The position numbers and the translations under genes are program-made. A stretch of DNA of 39,110 nucleotides from Bacteroidales bacterium (GTDB taxonomy: Bacteria > Bacteroidota > Bacteroidia > Bacteroidales > UBA932). The stretch is taken from positions 1 through 39,110 of the forward strand of contig JAKSJL010000011.1 of NCBI GenBank assembly GCA_024398295.1, written 5' to 3'. The notes under the pieces were generated by a model. That model was not told the DNA's origin, did not search any database, and saw only the letters and a list, made by a program, of their open reading frames with translations. This document shows positions 7,169 through 16,454 of this stretch, piece by piece; the first letter of the stretch is position 1, and every line of letters begins with the position of its first letter.

Positions 7169-7621
7169 ATGACTACTTTCATCGGCACATATACCGCCAA
7201 ATTGGACGACAAAGGGAGGCTCGTATTCCCTTCGCCGCTCAAGGGCATGCTGCCTGAAGGAAGTGATACCAGGTTCGTTGTGAAGAAGGATCTCTTCGAG
7301 GACTGCCTCGAGATGTACACCTTCGAAGCTTGGGAGAAGCAGTCCGAGGCGGTCCGGAACCGCCTGAACATCTTCAATCCCGATCACGCGAAGTTCTGGA
7401 GAGAGTATATGCGTAACCGTGACGTGGTCACACCTGACCCTAAGTTCGGACGTATCAGCATCTCCAAGACACTCCTTGACATGATCGGTGTAACAAAAGA
7501 AGTGGTTTTCTCAGGCAACGACTACAAGATCGAAATCTGGGCAAAGGAGAAATTCGAAGCCTCTGCCCTCTCAAACGACGAGTTCGTAGCGATAGCCGAG
7601 AAGCTGCCTGAATCCAGGTAG
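7169..7621 (+). CDS. mraZ: Transcriptional regulator MraZ
   Basis: MraZ is an AbrB-like swapped-hairpin DNA-binding protein, forming ring-shaped oligomers, that controls the dcw cluster. The 150-residue product has two MraZ repeats. The first contains the DKGRL signature (YTAKLDDKGRLVFP, about 9-22). The second contains the degenerate counterpart DPKFGRISISKTL (about 88-100). The ATG at 7169 is preferred to an upstream in-frame start at 7130, because the extension would overlap the -7 box and adds nothing seen in the family. The ten-base-spaced repeats just upstream are its likely binding site, implying autoregulation. rsmH follows after 12 bases. Confidence 0.95.
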   Translation: MTTFIGTYTAKLDDKGRLVFPSPLKGMLPEGSDTRFVVKKDLFEDCLEMYTFEAWEKQSEAVRNRLNIFNPDHAKFWREYMRNRDVVTPDPKFGRISISKTLLDMIGVTKEVVFSGNDYKIEIWAKEKFEASALSNDEFVAIAEKLPESR

Positions 7622-7633
7622 GAGGCTATCAGA

Positions 7634-8569
7634 ATGTCAGAATATCACAATCCCGTTCTTCTTGACGAGAGCGTAAGCGCACTCATTTCAGACCCACAGG
7701 GCATCTATGTAGATGCCACCTTCGGTGGCGGTGGCCACTCAGCAGAAATCCTTTCCCGCCTCGGCGAGAACGGAAGGCTCATCGCATTCGACCGCGACAG
7801 CGACGCTATCGCGAACAGGATCGACGACCCACGACTCACATTGATTCATAATAATTTCAGATTCGTCCACAATTACGTGCTCCTGGAGGCCCACAAGGCC
7901 ACACGCGATTTCCGGGAGTACGGTGTGGACGGCATACTCGCCGACCTCGGAGTGTCGTCCCACCAGTTCGACACTGCCGACAGAGGCTTCTCGTTCAGAT
8001 ACGATGCGCCACTCGACATGAGGATGAACACCGAAGCAGAGGTGTCTGCCGCCACCGTAGTGAACACCTACGAGCAGGAGGAGCTAGAGCGCATAATGAG
8101 GATCTACGGTGAGGTGGATAACGCCAGAAAAGTGGCGTCCCTCATCGTGAGCGCACGCTCGAAGGGCGAGATCACCACTACCGGCCAGCTCAGCGAGGCG
8201 CTGAAGCCTGTGCTTCCATCATTTGCAGAGCACAAGTATCTCGCGAAGGTATACCAGGCACTCCGCATCGAGGTGAACCAGGAGATGCGTTCGCTCGAGA
8301 AGTTCCTCGAAGGCGCTGCAGCAAGCCTCCGCCCAGGCGGAAAGCTCGTAGTCATCACCTACCACTCACTCGAGGACAGGATGGTGAAGAACTTCATCAA
8401 GTCTGGAAATGTGGACGGAGTGATAGTAAAGGATGTATTTGGAAGATGCAAGACCCCTCTCGAGGCTGTAAACAGGAAGCCTATCCTGCCTCAGGAGAGC
8501 GAGATCGCGACAAACACAAGGGCCAGAAGCGCCAAGCTTCGCGTGGCAGAAAAGACCGAGGAGGAATAA
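7634..8569 (+). CDS. rsmH: 16S rRNA (cytosine-1402-N4)-methyltransferase
   Basis: RsmH (MraW) methylates N4 of C1402 in 16S rRNA using S-adenosylmethionine, tuning decoding fidelity. The 311-residue protein is of normal length. The opening HNPVLLDESV and the SAM-binding loop DATFGGGGHSAEIL (about 27-40) are diagnostic. DGILADLGVSSHQFD (about 99-113) is the second conserved block, and the C-terminal VVITYHSLEDRMVKNF (about 240-255) is the catalytic-domain signature. It sits second in the dcw operon as in most bacteria, with one base between its stop and the ftsL-like gene. Confidence 0.97.
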   Translation: MSEYHNPVLLDESVSALISDPQGIYVDATFGGGGHSAEILSRLGENGRLIAFDRDSDAIANRIDDPRLTLIHNNFRFVHNYVLLEAHKATRDFREYGVDGILADLGVSSHQFDTADRGFSFRYDAPLDMRMNTEAEVSAATVVNTYEQEELERIMRIYGEVDNARKVASLIVSARSKGEITTTGQLSEALKPVLPSFAEHKYLAKVYQALRIEVNQEMRSLEKFLEGAAASLRPGGKLVVITYHSLEDRMVKNFIKSGNVDGVIVKDVFGRCKTPLEAVNRKPILPQESEIATNTRARSAKLRVAEKTEEE

Positions 8570-8570
8570 G

Positions 8571-8909
8571 ATGGACTTCAAGAGCGTAATAAAGACCATA
8601 GTTAACGCCATCAAGGCGGTGATGAAGGGCGAGCTCCTGCTCAAGCTGAATGCAGGAAAGTACTTCATGCACATAGCGTGGGCATTTGCGCTCTGCGCCA
8701 TGATCATCGGCTATAGGATCGTAGTGGACAGCGCTCTGTCGAGAGTGGAGAAGAACAGTGCAGAGATAAGGGAGCTTCAGGTCATCAAGTCCTCCAAGGA
8801 GTATGAGCTGAAGAGCCTATATAGAAGGAGCAGCATCGCGAACATGCTGCAGGAGAAGGGTTCAGGCCTCAAGGAGCCTGAGAAACCCGCAGTAAGACTG
8901 GTAAAGTGA
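8571..8909 (+). CDS. ftsL: FtsL-like cell division protein
   Basis: This 112-residue bitopic protein has a cytoplasmic N-terminus of about 35 residues, one membrane helix (about 36-52, FMHIAWAFALCAMIIGY) and a periplasmic segment of heptad-like character (about 58-90, with SRVEKNSAEIRELQVIKSSK) that can form a coiled coil. Size, topology and position between rsmH and ftsI identify it as the Bacteroidetes FtsL-like subunit, which would join FtsQ and a DivIC-type partner and regulate FtsWI. Sequence similarity within FtsL is always low, so position carries most of the weight. ftsI follows after one base. Confidence 0.85.
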   Translation: MDFKSVIKTIVNAIKAVMKGELLLKLNAGKYFMHIAWAFALCAMIIGYRIVVDSALSRVEKNSAEIRELQVIKSSKEYELKSLYRRSSIANMLQEKGSGLKEPEKPAVRLVK

Positions 8910-8910
8910 T

Positions 8911-10998
8911 ATGGCAAGGAAAGAGAACAAGGAACGAGACGGCATAGCTAAAGGCCTGTCTGTCGTGTACACACTGCTGCTTCTGGCGGCAGCTTTCCTC
9001 ACGTATCGACTGGTCTACCTCCAGGTGGCATACGACATGGACGACAGGATAGAAAGCATCGTGAAGGCGAAGCCATCCAAGGACTATATCGAGCCGCACC
9101 GAGGCGCCATCCTCTCCAGCGATGGAAGGCTTCTTGCCACCTCAGTGCCAAACTACAGCATCTTCATGGACTGTACTGTCAGATACAAGGAGTTCAAGGA
9201 AAAAGGCGAGAAGGGCGCAAAGATGGAGCAGGAATGGATCGACAGCGCCAGGGCGCTCTGCAACGAGCTTCCGAAGTTCTTCCCAGGAAAGAGCAGCGAC
9301 GACTTCTATAAGATGATAAGGGAGGCAAGATACAAGGAGAGCACCCCTGCGAGAATGCATAAGGAACTGGGAAAGAACATCGACTACACCACCCTTCAGC
9401 AGATAAAGAAACTTCCTCTTTTCAATCAGGGAAAGAACAAAGGAGGCATCATAGTGGAAGAGAATCTCGACAGACAGTATCCTTACGGAAGCCTTGGCCG
9501 CACAGTCATCGGATACACCAAGGAAGACAAGTACAAGGGTCTCGAGGGAAAGTTCGACGCCACACTTCGCGGACAGAGAGGCTGGAGATGGATCAGGCAC
9601 ACTGACCGCAAGATGAAGGTCACAGACAACGACAGCACAAGGGTGGAGTCAAGCGATGGTCTTGACCTTAGGACTACCATAGACATTGACCTTCAGGACA
9701 TAACTGACAGGGCACTCAGGGAGACCATTGGCACAGACTCGCTCATCGTCGGCGGCGTAGCCATCGTCATGGAAGTGGAGACTGGCGCCATCAGGGCCAT
9801 GGTGAACCTGAAGAGAGATGAGCACGGCCGCCTCGGAGAGACATATAACTACGCTGTAGCCCACGCAGACAACCCAGGATCGGTATTCAAGCTCGCGACC
9901 CTCATGAACTGCATCGAGGATGGTTATGTGACCACGCTAGACAAGACCATCCCGACAAATCACGGAAGGATACAGAACCTCCCTACCGACGACCACATCG
10001 GCGACTACGAGAGATCGACGAAGAGAAGCGACATCAGCATACTTCACGGACTGGAGATCTCATCAAACTATGTGTTTGCGTACCTAGCGATGAACAACTA
10101 CCGCCAGGAGCCTGAGAAGTTCTACGACCACCTATATAGATATAAGTTCGGAGAGACATACGCCGACTTCGACCTCGAGGGCATGGCAGGAGGAAGACTC
10201 AGGACCAAGGACCAGGCCGGCTGGGTACCGACAGACCTCGGAACCACCGCATACGGCTACTCGATGCAGCAGACACCTCTCCACATCATCACCTTCTACA
10301 ATGCCATTGCAAATGGAGGAAAGATGATGATGCCCTATCTGGTGGAGTCGTTCGAGAGCGAAGGAAGAGTCGTGGAGAAGAGAGGTCCAAGGGTGCTGAA
10401 TGCCAGCATCTGCAAGAAAGCTACAGCAGACACGCTCAGAAGAGGCCTCATCTCCGTCACCCAGCACGGTACAGGTAGCAATGTAAAGGGCGCCGTGGCA
10501 CTGGTGGCAGGAAAGACGGGTACCGCCCGCGGAACCCTCACGAAAGAGGATTCAAAGACCAGGGCCGGAATGGATACAGATACAGACGGAAGAAGAAAAT
10601 ACACAGGTACTTACGTAGGTTTCTTCCCTGCCGAGAATCCGAAGTACACCATGCTCGTGACAGTATATACGGGTTTGACAAGGACAGTATACTACGGCGG
10701 AAGCAAGCCTGCCATCACCGTGAAGAAGGTCGTGAACGGACTCTGCTCCATCGACCCATACTGGAGAGAGGACCTGAAGCAGACAGGCGGAGTTCCTACC
10801 ATGAGCAGCAGGCCTGCGGAGGGAGAGTCAGGAATAGTGCCTGATGTCAAAGGACTTGGACTCAAGGACGCCATCTACGCCATCGAGAATGCAGGATATA
10901 CATGTGTATTCGAAGGCGTGGGACACGTAGCGGCACAGAGTATCAGCGCAGGAACCGAGGCTAAGCCTGGGACCGCCATCAAGATTACATTGAAATGA
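8911..10998 (+). CDS. ftsI: Septal peptidoglycan transpeptidase (class B PBP) with PASTA domain
   Basis: FtsI (PBP3-type) cross-links septal peptidoglycan. The 695-residue protein has one N-terminal membrane helix (about 17-36), then the non-catalytic PBP dimer domain with EPHRGAILSSDGRLLA (about 61-76). The transpeptidase domain (about 275-610) carries S324-x-x-K327 (NPGSVFKLA), S384-S-N386 (EISSNYVFA) and K535-T-G537 (VAGKTGTARG). A single PASTA domain ends the protein (about 641-695, beginning GIVPDVKGLG). The C-terminal PASTA is common in Bacteroidetes FtsI but absent from E. coli FtsI. Its stop overlaps the murE start by four bases (ATGA), indicating translational coupling. Confidence 0.96.
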   Translation: MARKENKERDGIAKGLSVVYTLLLLAAAFLTYRLVYLQVAYDMDDRIESIVKAKPSKDYIEPHRGAILSSDGRLLATSVPNYSIFMDCTVRYKEFKEKGEKGAKMEQEWIDSARALCNELPKFFPGKSSDDFYKMIREARYKESTPARMHKELGKNIDYTTLQQIKKLPLFNQGKNKGGIIVEENLDRQYPYGSLGRTVIGYTKEDKYKGLEGKFDATLRGQRGWRWIRHTDRKMKVTDNDSTRVESSDGLDLRTTIDIDLQDITDRALRETIGTDSLIVGGVAIVMEVETGAIRAMVNLKRDEHGRLGETYNYAVAHADNPGSVFKLATLMNCIEDGYVTTLDKTIPTNHGRIQNLPTDDHIGDYERSTKRSDISILHGLEISSNYVFAYLAMNNYRQEPEKFYDHLYRYKFGETYADFDLEGMAGGRLRTKDQAGWVPTDLGTTAYGYSMQQTPLHIITFYNAIANGGKMMMPYLVESFESEGRVVEKRGPRVLNASICKKATADTLRRGLISVTQHGTGSNVKGAVALVAGKTGTARGTLTKEDSKTRAGMDTDTDGRRKYTGTYVGFFPAENPKYTMLVTVYTGLTRTVYYGGSKPAITVKKVVNGLCSIDPYWREDLKQTGGVPTMSSRPAEGESGIVPDVKGLGLKDAIYAIENAGYTCVFEGVGHVAAQSISAGTEAKPGTAIKITLK

Positions 10999-12404
10999 GA
11001 CTAGAGAACATCATAGCAGGAAGCGGCGCGATAATCCTCCATGGATGCGCCGACACAGAGATCACCTCGATCTGCAGCGACTCAAGGAAAGCCACTGCAG
11101 GATCGCTGTTCATAGCAGTAAAGGGCTGCGCAGTCGATGGACACGATTTCATCGACGCAGCGCTCGCAGCCGGTGCAGCCGGCGTCGTCTCTGCCGACAG
11201 GAAGGGACTTGCCATCTGTGCTGACAGCTTCTACGGCCACCCTTCACAGAACCTCACACTTGTGGGCATCACCGGTACCAATGGAAAGACCACCACGGTG
11301 ACATTGCTCTACAAGATGTTCATGAACCTGGGATACAACTGCGGACTGCTCTCTACGATAGCAAATTATGTGGGCACGAAGCGCACCGAGACCGCAAACA
11401 CCACCGCTGACCCTATCACCATCAACTCCCTCATGGCAGAGATGGTGGAGGCTGGATGCGAGTACTGCTTCATGGAAGTCAGCTCCATCGGCGTCGAGCA
11501 GGAGAGAGTGGCAGCGCTCCGCTTCAAGGTGGGTATCTTCTCAAACCTCACCCACGACCACCTCGACTACCACGGCACCTTCGCGGAGTACCTCAGATGC
11601 AAGAAAGCATTCTTCGACTCGCTCCCTTCCGATGCCGTGGCCATCACAAACATCGACGACAGAAACGGCATGGTGATGGTGCAGAACACCGCCGCACGCG
11701 TAGTGACTTACTCGCTCAAGAGCATCGCAGACCATAACTGTCGCGTGATGGAGGAGAGCTTCGACGGCATGCTTCTGAAGATAGACGGCATGGAGGTCTG
11801 GAGCAGACTCATTGGCCTGCACAACGCATATAACCTCCTCGCCATCTACAGCACAGCCCTGGAGGTGGGAGCGGAGCAGGAGGAAGCTCTCATCGCCCTC
11901 AGCAGGCTGGAGTCTGCGCCTGGCCGTCTCGAGAACCTCCGAGGCCCAAGAGGCCTCTCGGTCATCATCGACTACGCTCACACGCCGGATGCTATGGAGA
12001 ACGTGCTCAAGACCCTGCGCGACATCGCTCCTGAGAAGCACCTCATGTGCGTGTTCGGCTGCGGCGGCGACAGAGACAAGACCAAGCGACCTGAGATGGC
12101 CGCTGTCGCACAGCAGTGGTGCGACAGGATCATAGTGACATCGGACAACAGCCGCACCGAGCGCACGGAAGACATTATGGAAGACATCCGCAAGGGCTTC
12201 GACGCCGAAGGACTCTCGAAGAGCATCTTCATCGCCGACCGCAGGGAAGCCATCCGCACAGCCATCATGTTCGCCCCTGCAGGAGCAACCATCCTGCTTG
12301 CCGGAAAGGGACATGAGACATATCAGATCATCGGAAAGGAAGTACACCATTTCGATGAGAGAGAAGTAGTAGACGAAGTATTCAAGACCATTAATATCCA
12401 GTAG
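10995..12404 (+). CDS. murE: UDP-MurNAc-L-Ala-D-Glu:meso-DAP ligase
   Basis: MurE adds the third stem-peptide residue in the cytoplasm. The 469-residue protein has the N-terminal UDP-binding domain, the ATP loop GITGTNGKTT (91-100), the central domain with NLTHDHLDYHGTF (about 184-196), and the C-terminal domain with the GKGHETYQ block (437-444). The amino-acid selectivity motif reads D384-N385-S386-R387 instead of the usual DNPR of meso-DAP enzymes. The Asn and Arg that contact DAP are kept, so DAP remains the likely substrate. The normally conserved SSH of the central domain reads SSI (163-165, in MEVSSIGVEQERV). It overlaps ftsI by four bases; mraY follows after three. There is no murF next to it. 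Confidence 0.95.
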   Translation: MRLENIIAGSGAIILHGCADTEITSICSDSRKATAGSLFIAVKGCAVDGHDFIDAALAAGAAGVVSADRKGLAICADSFYGHPSQNLTLVGITGTNGKTTTVTLLYKMFMNLGYNCGLLSTIANYVGTKRTETANTTADPITINSLMAEMVEAGCEYCFMEVSSIGVEQERVAALRFKVGIFSNLTHDHLDYHGTFAEYLRCKKAFFDSLPSDAVAITNIDDRNGMVMVQNTAARVVTYSLKSIADHNCRVMEESFDGMLLKIDGMEVWSRLIGLHNAYNLLAIYSTALEVGAEQEEALIALSRLESAPGRLENLRGPRGLSVIIDYAHTPDAMENVLKTLRDIAPEKHLMCVFGCGGDRDKTKRPEMAAVAQQWCDRIIVTSDNSRTERTEDIMEDIRKGFDAEGLSKSIFIADRREAIRTAIMFAPAGATILLAGKGHETYQIIGKEVHHFDEREVVDEVFKTINIQ

Positions 12405-12407
12405 GAA

Positions 12408-13697
12408 ATGCTTTACCATCTTTTTGAAGCTCTTAAGCAGTACGATATCCCAGGACAGGGCCTGATGACCTACCTGTCATTCAGAGCCATGCTCGCCTTC
12501 ACCATAAGCATGCTCACCACCCTCTTCGCAGGAAAGAAGATCATCCAGTTCCTGCAGAAGAAGCAGATCGGAGAGACCATACGCGACCTGGGTCTGGAGG
12601 GACAGATGAGCAAGAAAGGCACTCCTACCATGGGAGGAGTCATCATCATCCTTTCCATCCTCGTAGGTGTGCTGATGACCTGCAACCTCACAAACATCTA
12701 TGTAAGGATACTCCTCATGACCACCATCTGGTGTGGCGCGCTCGGATTTGCAGACGACTACATCAAGGTCTTCAAGCATAACAAGGAAGGACTCAGCGAG
12801 AAAGGCAAGCTCGCATCACAGCTCCTTCTTGGCCTCGGAATCGGTCTCATCGTATGCTTCAACCCAAACATCGTGGTAAGAGAGGATGTACAGACCACCG
12901 CAGAGGTAACCCAGAGCAGGGACTCACTCAACGTGGATTCAGAGCTCCTCGTGGAGAATGTATGGCATAAGGAGGACGTGGTGAAGAGTACAAAGACCAC
13001 CATTCCTTTCGTGAAGTCACACGAGTTCGACTACAAGTGGCTCTCCCCTTTCAAGGGCACATGGGGCTGGTACTGCAAATGGGCCATCTACGTGCTCATG
13101 ATTGTACTCGTCATCATGGCCTGCTCAAACGGAGCGAATCTCACAGACGGACTTGACGGCCTGTCTGCAGGCACTTCAGCTATCGTGGGAGTGGTCATAG
13201 GTATACTGGCATGGCTGGGAGGTAACCTAGTAGATTCCAGCTATCTGAACATAATGTACATACCTGGCACTGGTGAGGTAGCCATATTCATGTCAGCCTT
13301 CGTAGGCTCGCTGATTGGCTTCCTCTGGTACAATTCCTTCCCTGCCCAGGTATTCATGGGAGACACCGGAAGCCTCACTATCGGCGGTATCATTGGCGTG
13401 AGCGCCATCCTCATCAGAAAGGAGCTCCTTCTCCCTATCCTCTGTGGAATCTTCCTCGTGGAGAGCGCATCGGTGCTCATCCAGAGATTCTACTTCAAGT
13501 ACACAAAGAAGAAGTATGGCGAGGGCAAAAGGGTGTTCAAGATGACCCCTATCCATCACCATTTCCAGAAGGAGGGCATCCCTGCTCTCATCAAGGGACC
13601 TGCAAGGGCCATCCCTGAGTCGAAGATAGTAGCTCGATTCTGGCTCATCGGTCTCATCCTGGCGGTAGCCACATTGGCATTGTTGAAAATTAGATAA
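12408..13697 (+). CDS. mraY: Phospho-N-acetylmuramoyl-pentapeptide transferase
   Basis: MraY makes lipid I from UDP-MurNAc-pentapeptide and undecaprenyl phosphate at the inner membrane. All family signatures are present: GTPTMGGVIII (about 71-81), the D116-D117 pair in GFADDYIKV, NLTDGLDGL (244-252), FMGDTGSL with D319, and the PIHHHFQ histidine cluster (383-385). About ten membrane helices are visible. At 429 residues it is about 70 longer than E. coli MraY. The excess is a polar segment at about 152-215, after the fourth or fifth helix, as seen in other Bacteroidetes MraY proteins. It is sandwiched between murE and murD (11-base gap). Confidence 0.96.
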   Translation: MLYHLFEALKQYDIPGQGLMTYLSFRAMLAFTISMLTTLFAGKKIIQFLQKKQIGETIRDLGLEGQMSKKGTPTMGGVIIILSILVGVLMTCNLTNIYVRILLMTTIWCGALGFADDYIKVFKHNKEGLSEKGKLASQLLLGLGIGLIVCFNPNIVVREDVQTTAEVTQSRDSLNVDSELLVENVWHKEDVVKSTKTTIPFVKSHEFDYKWLSPFKGTWGWYCKWAIYVLMIVLVIMACSNGANLTDGLDGLSAGTSAIVGVVIGILAWLGGNLVDSSYLNIMYIPGTGEVAIFMSAFVGSLIGFLWYNSFPAQVFMGDTGSLTIGGIIGVSAILIRKELLLPILCGIFLVESASVLIQRFYFKYTKKKYGEGKRVFKMTPIHHHFQKEGIPALIKGPARAIPESKIVARFWLIGLILAVATLALLKIR

Positions 13698-13708
13698 AAG
13701 ATATAGAT

Positions 13709-15049
13709 ATGTCACGCATCGTAGTACTCGGTGGAGCAGAGAGCGGCGTAGGAGCTGCCGTGCTCGCAAAGGTCAAGGGTTTTGATGTATTCCTCTCAGA
13801 CAGGGGAAAGATCGCAGATCATTATGCAGATATGCTGCGCAAATGGGACATTCCATTTGAGCAGGGTCAGCATAGCGAGGAGCTCATCCTTAACGCGGAT
13901 GAGGTGGTGAAGAGCCCTGGCATCCCAGCCACTGCCCCTATCGTAAAGAAGCTTGAGGGCAATGGCACCCACATCATCTCGGAGATCGAGTTCGCAGGCC
14001 GCTATGACACTGCGAAGAAGATCTGCATCACCGGATCAAACGGCAAGACCACTACCACCTCACTCATCTACTACCTGCTCCAGCAGGCAGGCCTCAACGT
14101 AGGACTTGGCGGTAACATCGGAAAGAGCTACGCATATCAGGTAGCGACCGAGAACTTTGACTACTACGTACTGGAAATCAGTAGTTTCCAGCTTGACAAT
14201 GCATACGAGTTCCACCCAGACATCGCGATCATCACAAACATCACCCCTGACCACCTCGATCGCTACGAGTACAACATGGAGAACTATGTGAAGTCGAAAT
14301 TCCGCATCACCCAGAACCTCCGTCCTGAGGATTGCTTCATCTTCGACTCTGACGATGCGATCACCATTGGACATCTCGACAACATTATCGTGCATGCGAA
14401 GATGCTCCCATTCACCCAGCAGAAGAAGGTCAGCCAGGGTGCATACATCGAGGACGACAAGATCATCCTCAAGTACGAGGAGTCAGAGAGCGAGATCTAT
14501 CTCAAGGAGCTCGCGCTCGGCGGCAAGCACAACATCTACAACTCCATGGCCGCCGCACTCGCTGCGAAGGCTACAGGTATCGACGACAAGACCATCCGCG
14601 AGAGCCTCTCAAGCTTCGAGGCCATCGAGCATAGACTCGAGCCAGTGCTCAGCATCAAGGATGTCCTCTATATCAATGATTCCAAGGCTACCAATGTAGA
14701 CGCGGCTTGGTACGCACTCGAGTGCCAGACAAAGCCTGTGGTATGGATAGTCGGCGGAACTGACAAGGGAAATGACTACTCAGTGCTCAACGACCTCGTA
14801 CGCGACAAGGTCAAGGCTATCGTCTGCATGGGTGTGGACAACTCAAAGATCCATGCTGCATTCGAGGGCATCGTAGGCGCGGAGAACATGGTGGACACAC
14901 TGTCTGCAGATGAGGCCGTGAAGGTATCAAGCAAGCTCGCAGCGCCAGGAGACGTGGTTCTGCTCAGCCCTTGCTGCGCAAGCTTCGACCTCTTCACATG
15001 CTACGAGGACAGAGGAGAGAAATTCAAGGAGGCCGTAAGGAAGCTGTAA
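13709..15049 (+). CDS. murD: UDP-N-acetylmuramoylalanine--D-glutamate ligase
   Basis: MurD adds D-Glu to UDP-MurNAc-L-Ala in the cytoplasm. The 446-residue length is typical. The N-terminal Rossmann-like domain opens SRIVVLGGAESGVGAA. The ATP loop is CITGSNGKTTTTSLIYYLL (near residue 107-125). The central domain carries NITPDHLDRYEYNMENYVKSK, and the C-terminal domain has DSKATNVDAAWYAL and the closing LLSPCCASFDLF (family SPACASFD, here with CC). It lies between mraY and ftsW with only three bases before the ftsW ATG. Confidence 0.96.
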   Translation: MSRIVVLGGAESGVGAAVLAKVKGFDVFLSDRGKIADHYADMLRKWDIPFEQGQHSEELILNADEVVKSPGIPATAPIVKKLEGNGTHIISEIEFAGRYDTAKKICITGSNGKTTTTSLIYYLLQQAGLNVGLGGNIGKSYAYQVATENFDYYVLEISSFQLDNAYEFHPDIAIITNITPDHLDRYEYNMENYVKSKFRITQNLRPEDCFIFDSDDAITIGHLDNIIVHAKMLPFTQQKKVSQGAYIEDDKIILKYEESESEIYLKELALGGKHNIYNSMAAALAAKATGIDDKTIRESLSSFEAIEHRLEPVLSIKDVLYINDSKATNVDAAWYALECQTKPVVWIVGGTDKGNDYSVLNDLVRDKVKAIVCMGVDNSKIHAAFEGIVGAENMVDTLSADEAVKVSSKLAAPGDVVLLSPCCASFDLFTCYEDRGEKFKEAVRKL

Positions 15050-15052
15050 TCC

Positions 15053-16450
15053 ATGGAGGCGAAGAAGAAATTCAGGATCTGGAACATTTTTGATGACCTG
15101 GCAGGTGACAAGGTCGTCTGGATGATCGTGCTTCTGCTGATGATGTACTCAGTGGTAAGCCTCTTCTCGGCGAGCTCCTGTGACCCTAAGGTCATAAATG
15201 GCTCCATCTCCAGAGTCCAGGCCATGAAGGGCGAGATGGCAATCATCCTGCTCGGTCTCGGCGTGGTGATAGGATGCTACAACATCAAGAATCTCAAGGT
15301 GTTCAAGTATCTGGGAATGGCTGGATTCATCCTGTCATTCGCCATGCTCATCTTCGTCGACGCACATATGTCCATTGGCCCTATAAAGGCCGCCCCTATT
15401 AATACAGCCTGGCGAGTCATCTCCATCAAGGGATTCCAGATCCACATCTATGAGCTCATCAAGGTCCTCATGGTGCTGTATCTGGCGTGGGCTATCGAGG
15501 CTTACCAGAAGAAGGAGCTTCCTTTTGTGAAGGCTCTTTCACAGAAGAAGAGATTCAAGTTCCTGAAGAAGGACTTCGCACAGAAGGCCATTTTCATATA
15601 CATCCCTATCGTGATCGTGGCCCTGCTCATCGCGCTGCAAGGATTCTCCACAGCTGCCATCATGGCTATCATCATGTTCCTGGTGATCCTCATCGGCGGA
15701 CTGAAGATGAAGGAGATCATTGGTCCTGGATTCATTCTCCTCGGCATACTCTGCGGCCTGTTCGCCCTTTACAAGATATATGATTTCGATGCGCTGAAGA
15801 GATTCGCCACCGTAGAGTCGCGACTCGAGCCTATGTCGAAGAAGGAGCAGAGGTTCTTCGATGCCCCTAAGGGCACCACGGCCTACTACAATGCCCTGGA
15901 TGACATCAGGCAGCAGGAGTCAGCCAAGGTGGCTGTGATGGAAGGCGGAATCCTGGGCAAGGGCCCTGGACAGAGCACCCAGAAATACCAGGTGTCGATG
16001 ATGTTCGAGGACTTCATGTTCAGCCTCCTCGTAGAGGAGTACGGAATCATATTTGGAGGCATAGTCATAATGATGCTCTACCTGAGCCTTCTGGCCCGAG
16101 GGTCCATCATTGTGAGGAACTGTAACGACCATTTCGCCAAGGTGACAGTGGCAGGACTTGTGCTGCTCATCACCATACAGGCGTTCATGCATATCACGAT
16201 CAACCTGGGAGTGGGTCCGATGACCGGTCAGACCCTGCCTCTCATCAGTCATGGAAAATCGTCATTCCTTGTGTTCTGTACAGCCTTTGGCATCATCCTC
16301 TCCATCAGCCGAATGGCTACGAAGAGAATCGAGAGGGAGATGAAGTACAAGAATGCGGAGGACCCAATCATCGAAAGACCGGAAAACGACAGTATCCAGT
16401 CGGAGCTGAACACTCTGGACATGCTGGATTCTGATGAACCAATGGTATAG
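15053..16450 (+). CDS. ftsW: SEDS peptidoglycan glycosyltransferase FtsW
   Basis: FtsW polymerises lipid II into septal glycan with FtsI. The 465-residue protein has about ten membrane helices, with the first near 22-40. A large periplasmic loop (about 250-315) precedes the catalytic acid, most likely D320 in MMFEDFMFSLLVEEYG, which corresponds to the HTDFIF motif of other SEDS proteins. Two usually invariant stretches differ: the QPSE-type motif is FQIHIYELIKV (128-138), and the LPLxSxGGSS motif reads LPLISHGKSS (395-404). A hydrophilic tail (about 430-465) ends in an acidic stretch. Genomic position between murD and murG supports FtsW over RodA. murG begins five bases after the stop. Confidence 0.92.
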   Translation: MEAKKKFRIWNIFDDLAGDKVVWMIVLLLMMYSVVSLFSASSCDPKVINGSISRVQAMKGEMAIILLGLGVVIGCYNIKNLKVFKYLGMAGFILSFAMLIFVDAHMSIGPIKAAPINTAWRVISIKGFQIHIYELIKVLMVLYLAWAIEAYQKKELPFVKALSQKKRFKFLKKDFAQKAIFIYIPIVIVALLIALQGFSTAAIMAIIMFLVILIGGLKMKEIIGPGFILLGILCGLFALYKIYDFDALKRFATVESRLEPMSKKEQRFFDAPKGTTAYYNALDDIRQQESAKVAVMEGGILGKGPGQSTQKYQVSMMFEDFMFSLLVEEYGIIFGGIVIMMLYLSLLARGSIIVRNCNDHFAKVTVAGLVLLITIQAFMHITINLGVGPMTGQTLPLISHGKSSFLVFCTAFGIILSISRMATKRIEREMKYKNAEDPIIERPENDSIQSELNTLDMLDSDEPMV

Positions 16451-16454
16451 AGAA

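Noticed and set aside
11541-12419. 292-codon open frame antisense to murE
   Set aside because: It mirrors the codon pattern of murE, has a His/Val/Leu/Glu-rich composition typical of antisense shadows and shows no domain. Similar frames antisense to ftsI, radC and the HAD gene were left out for the same reason.
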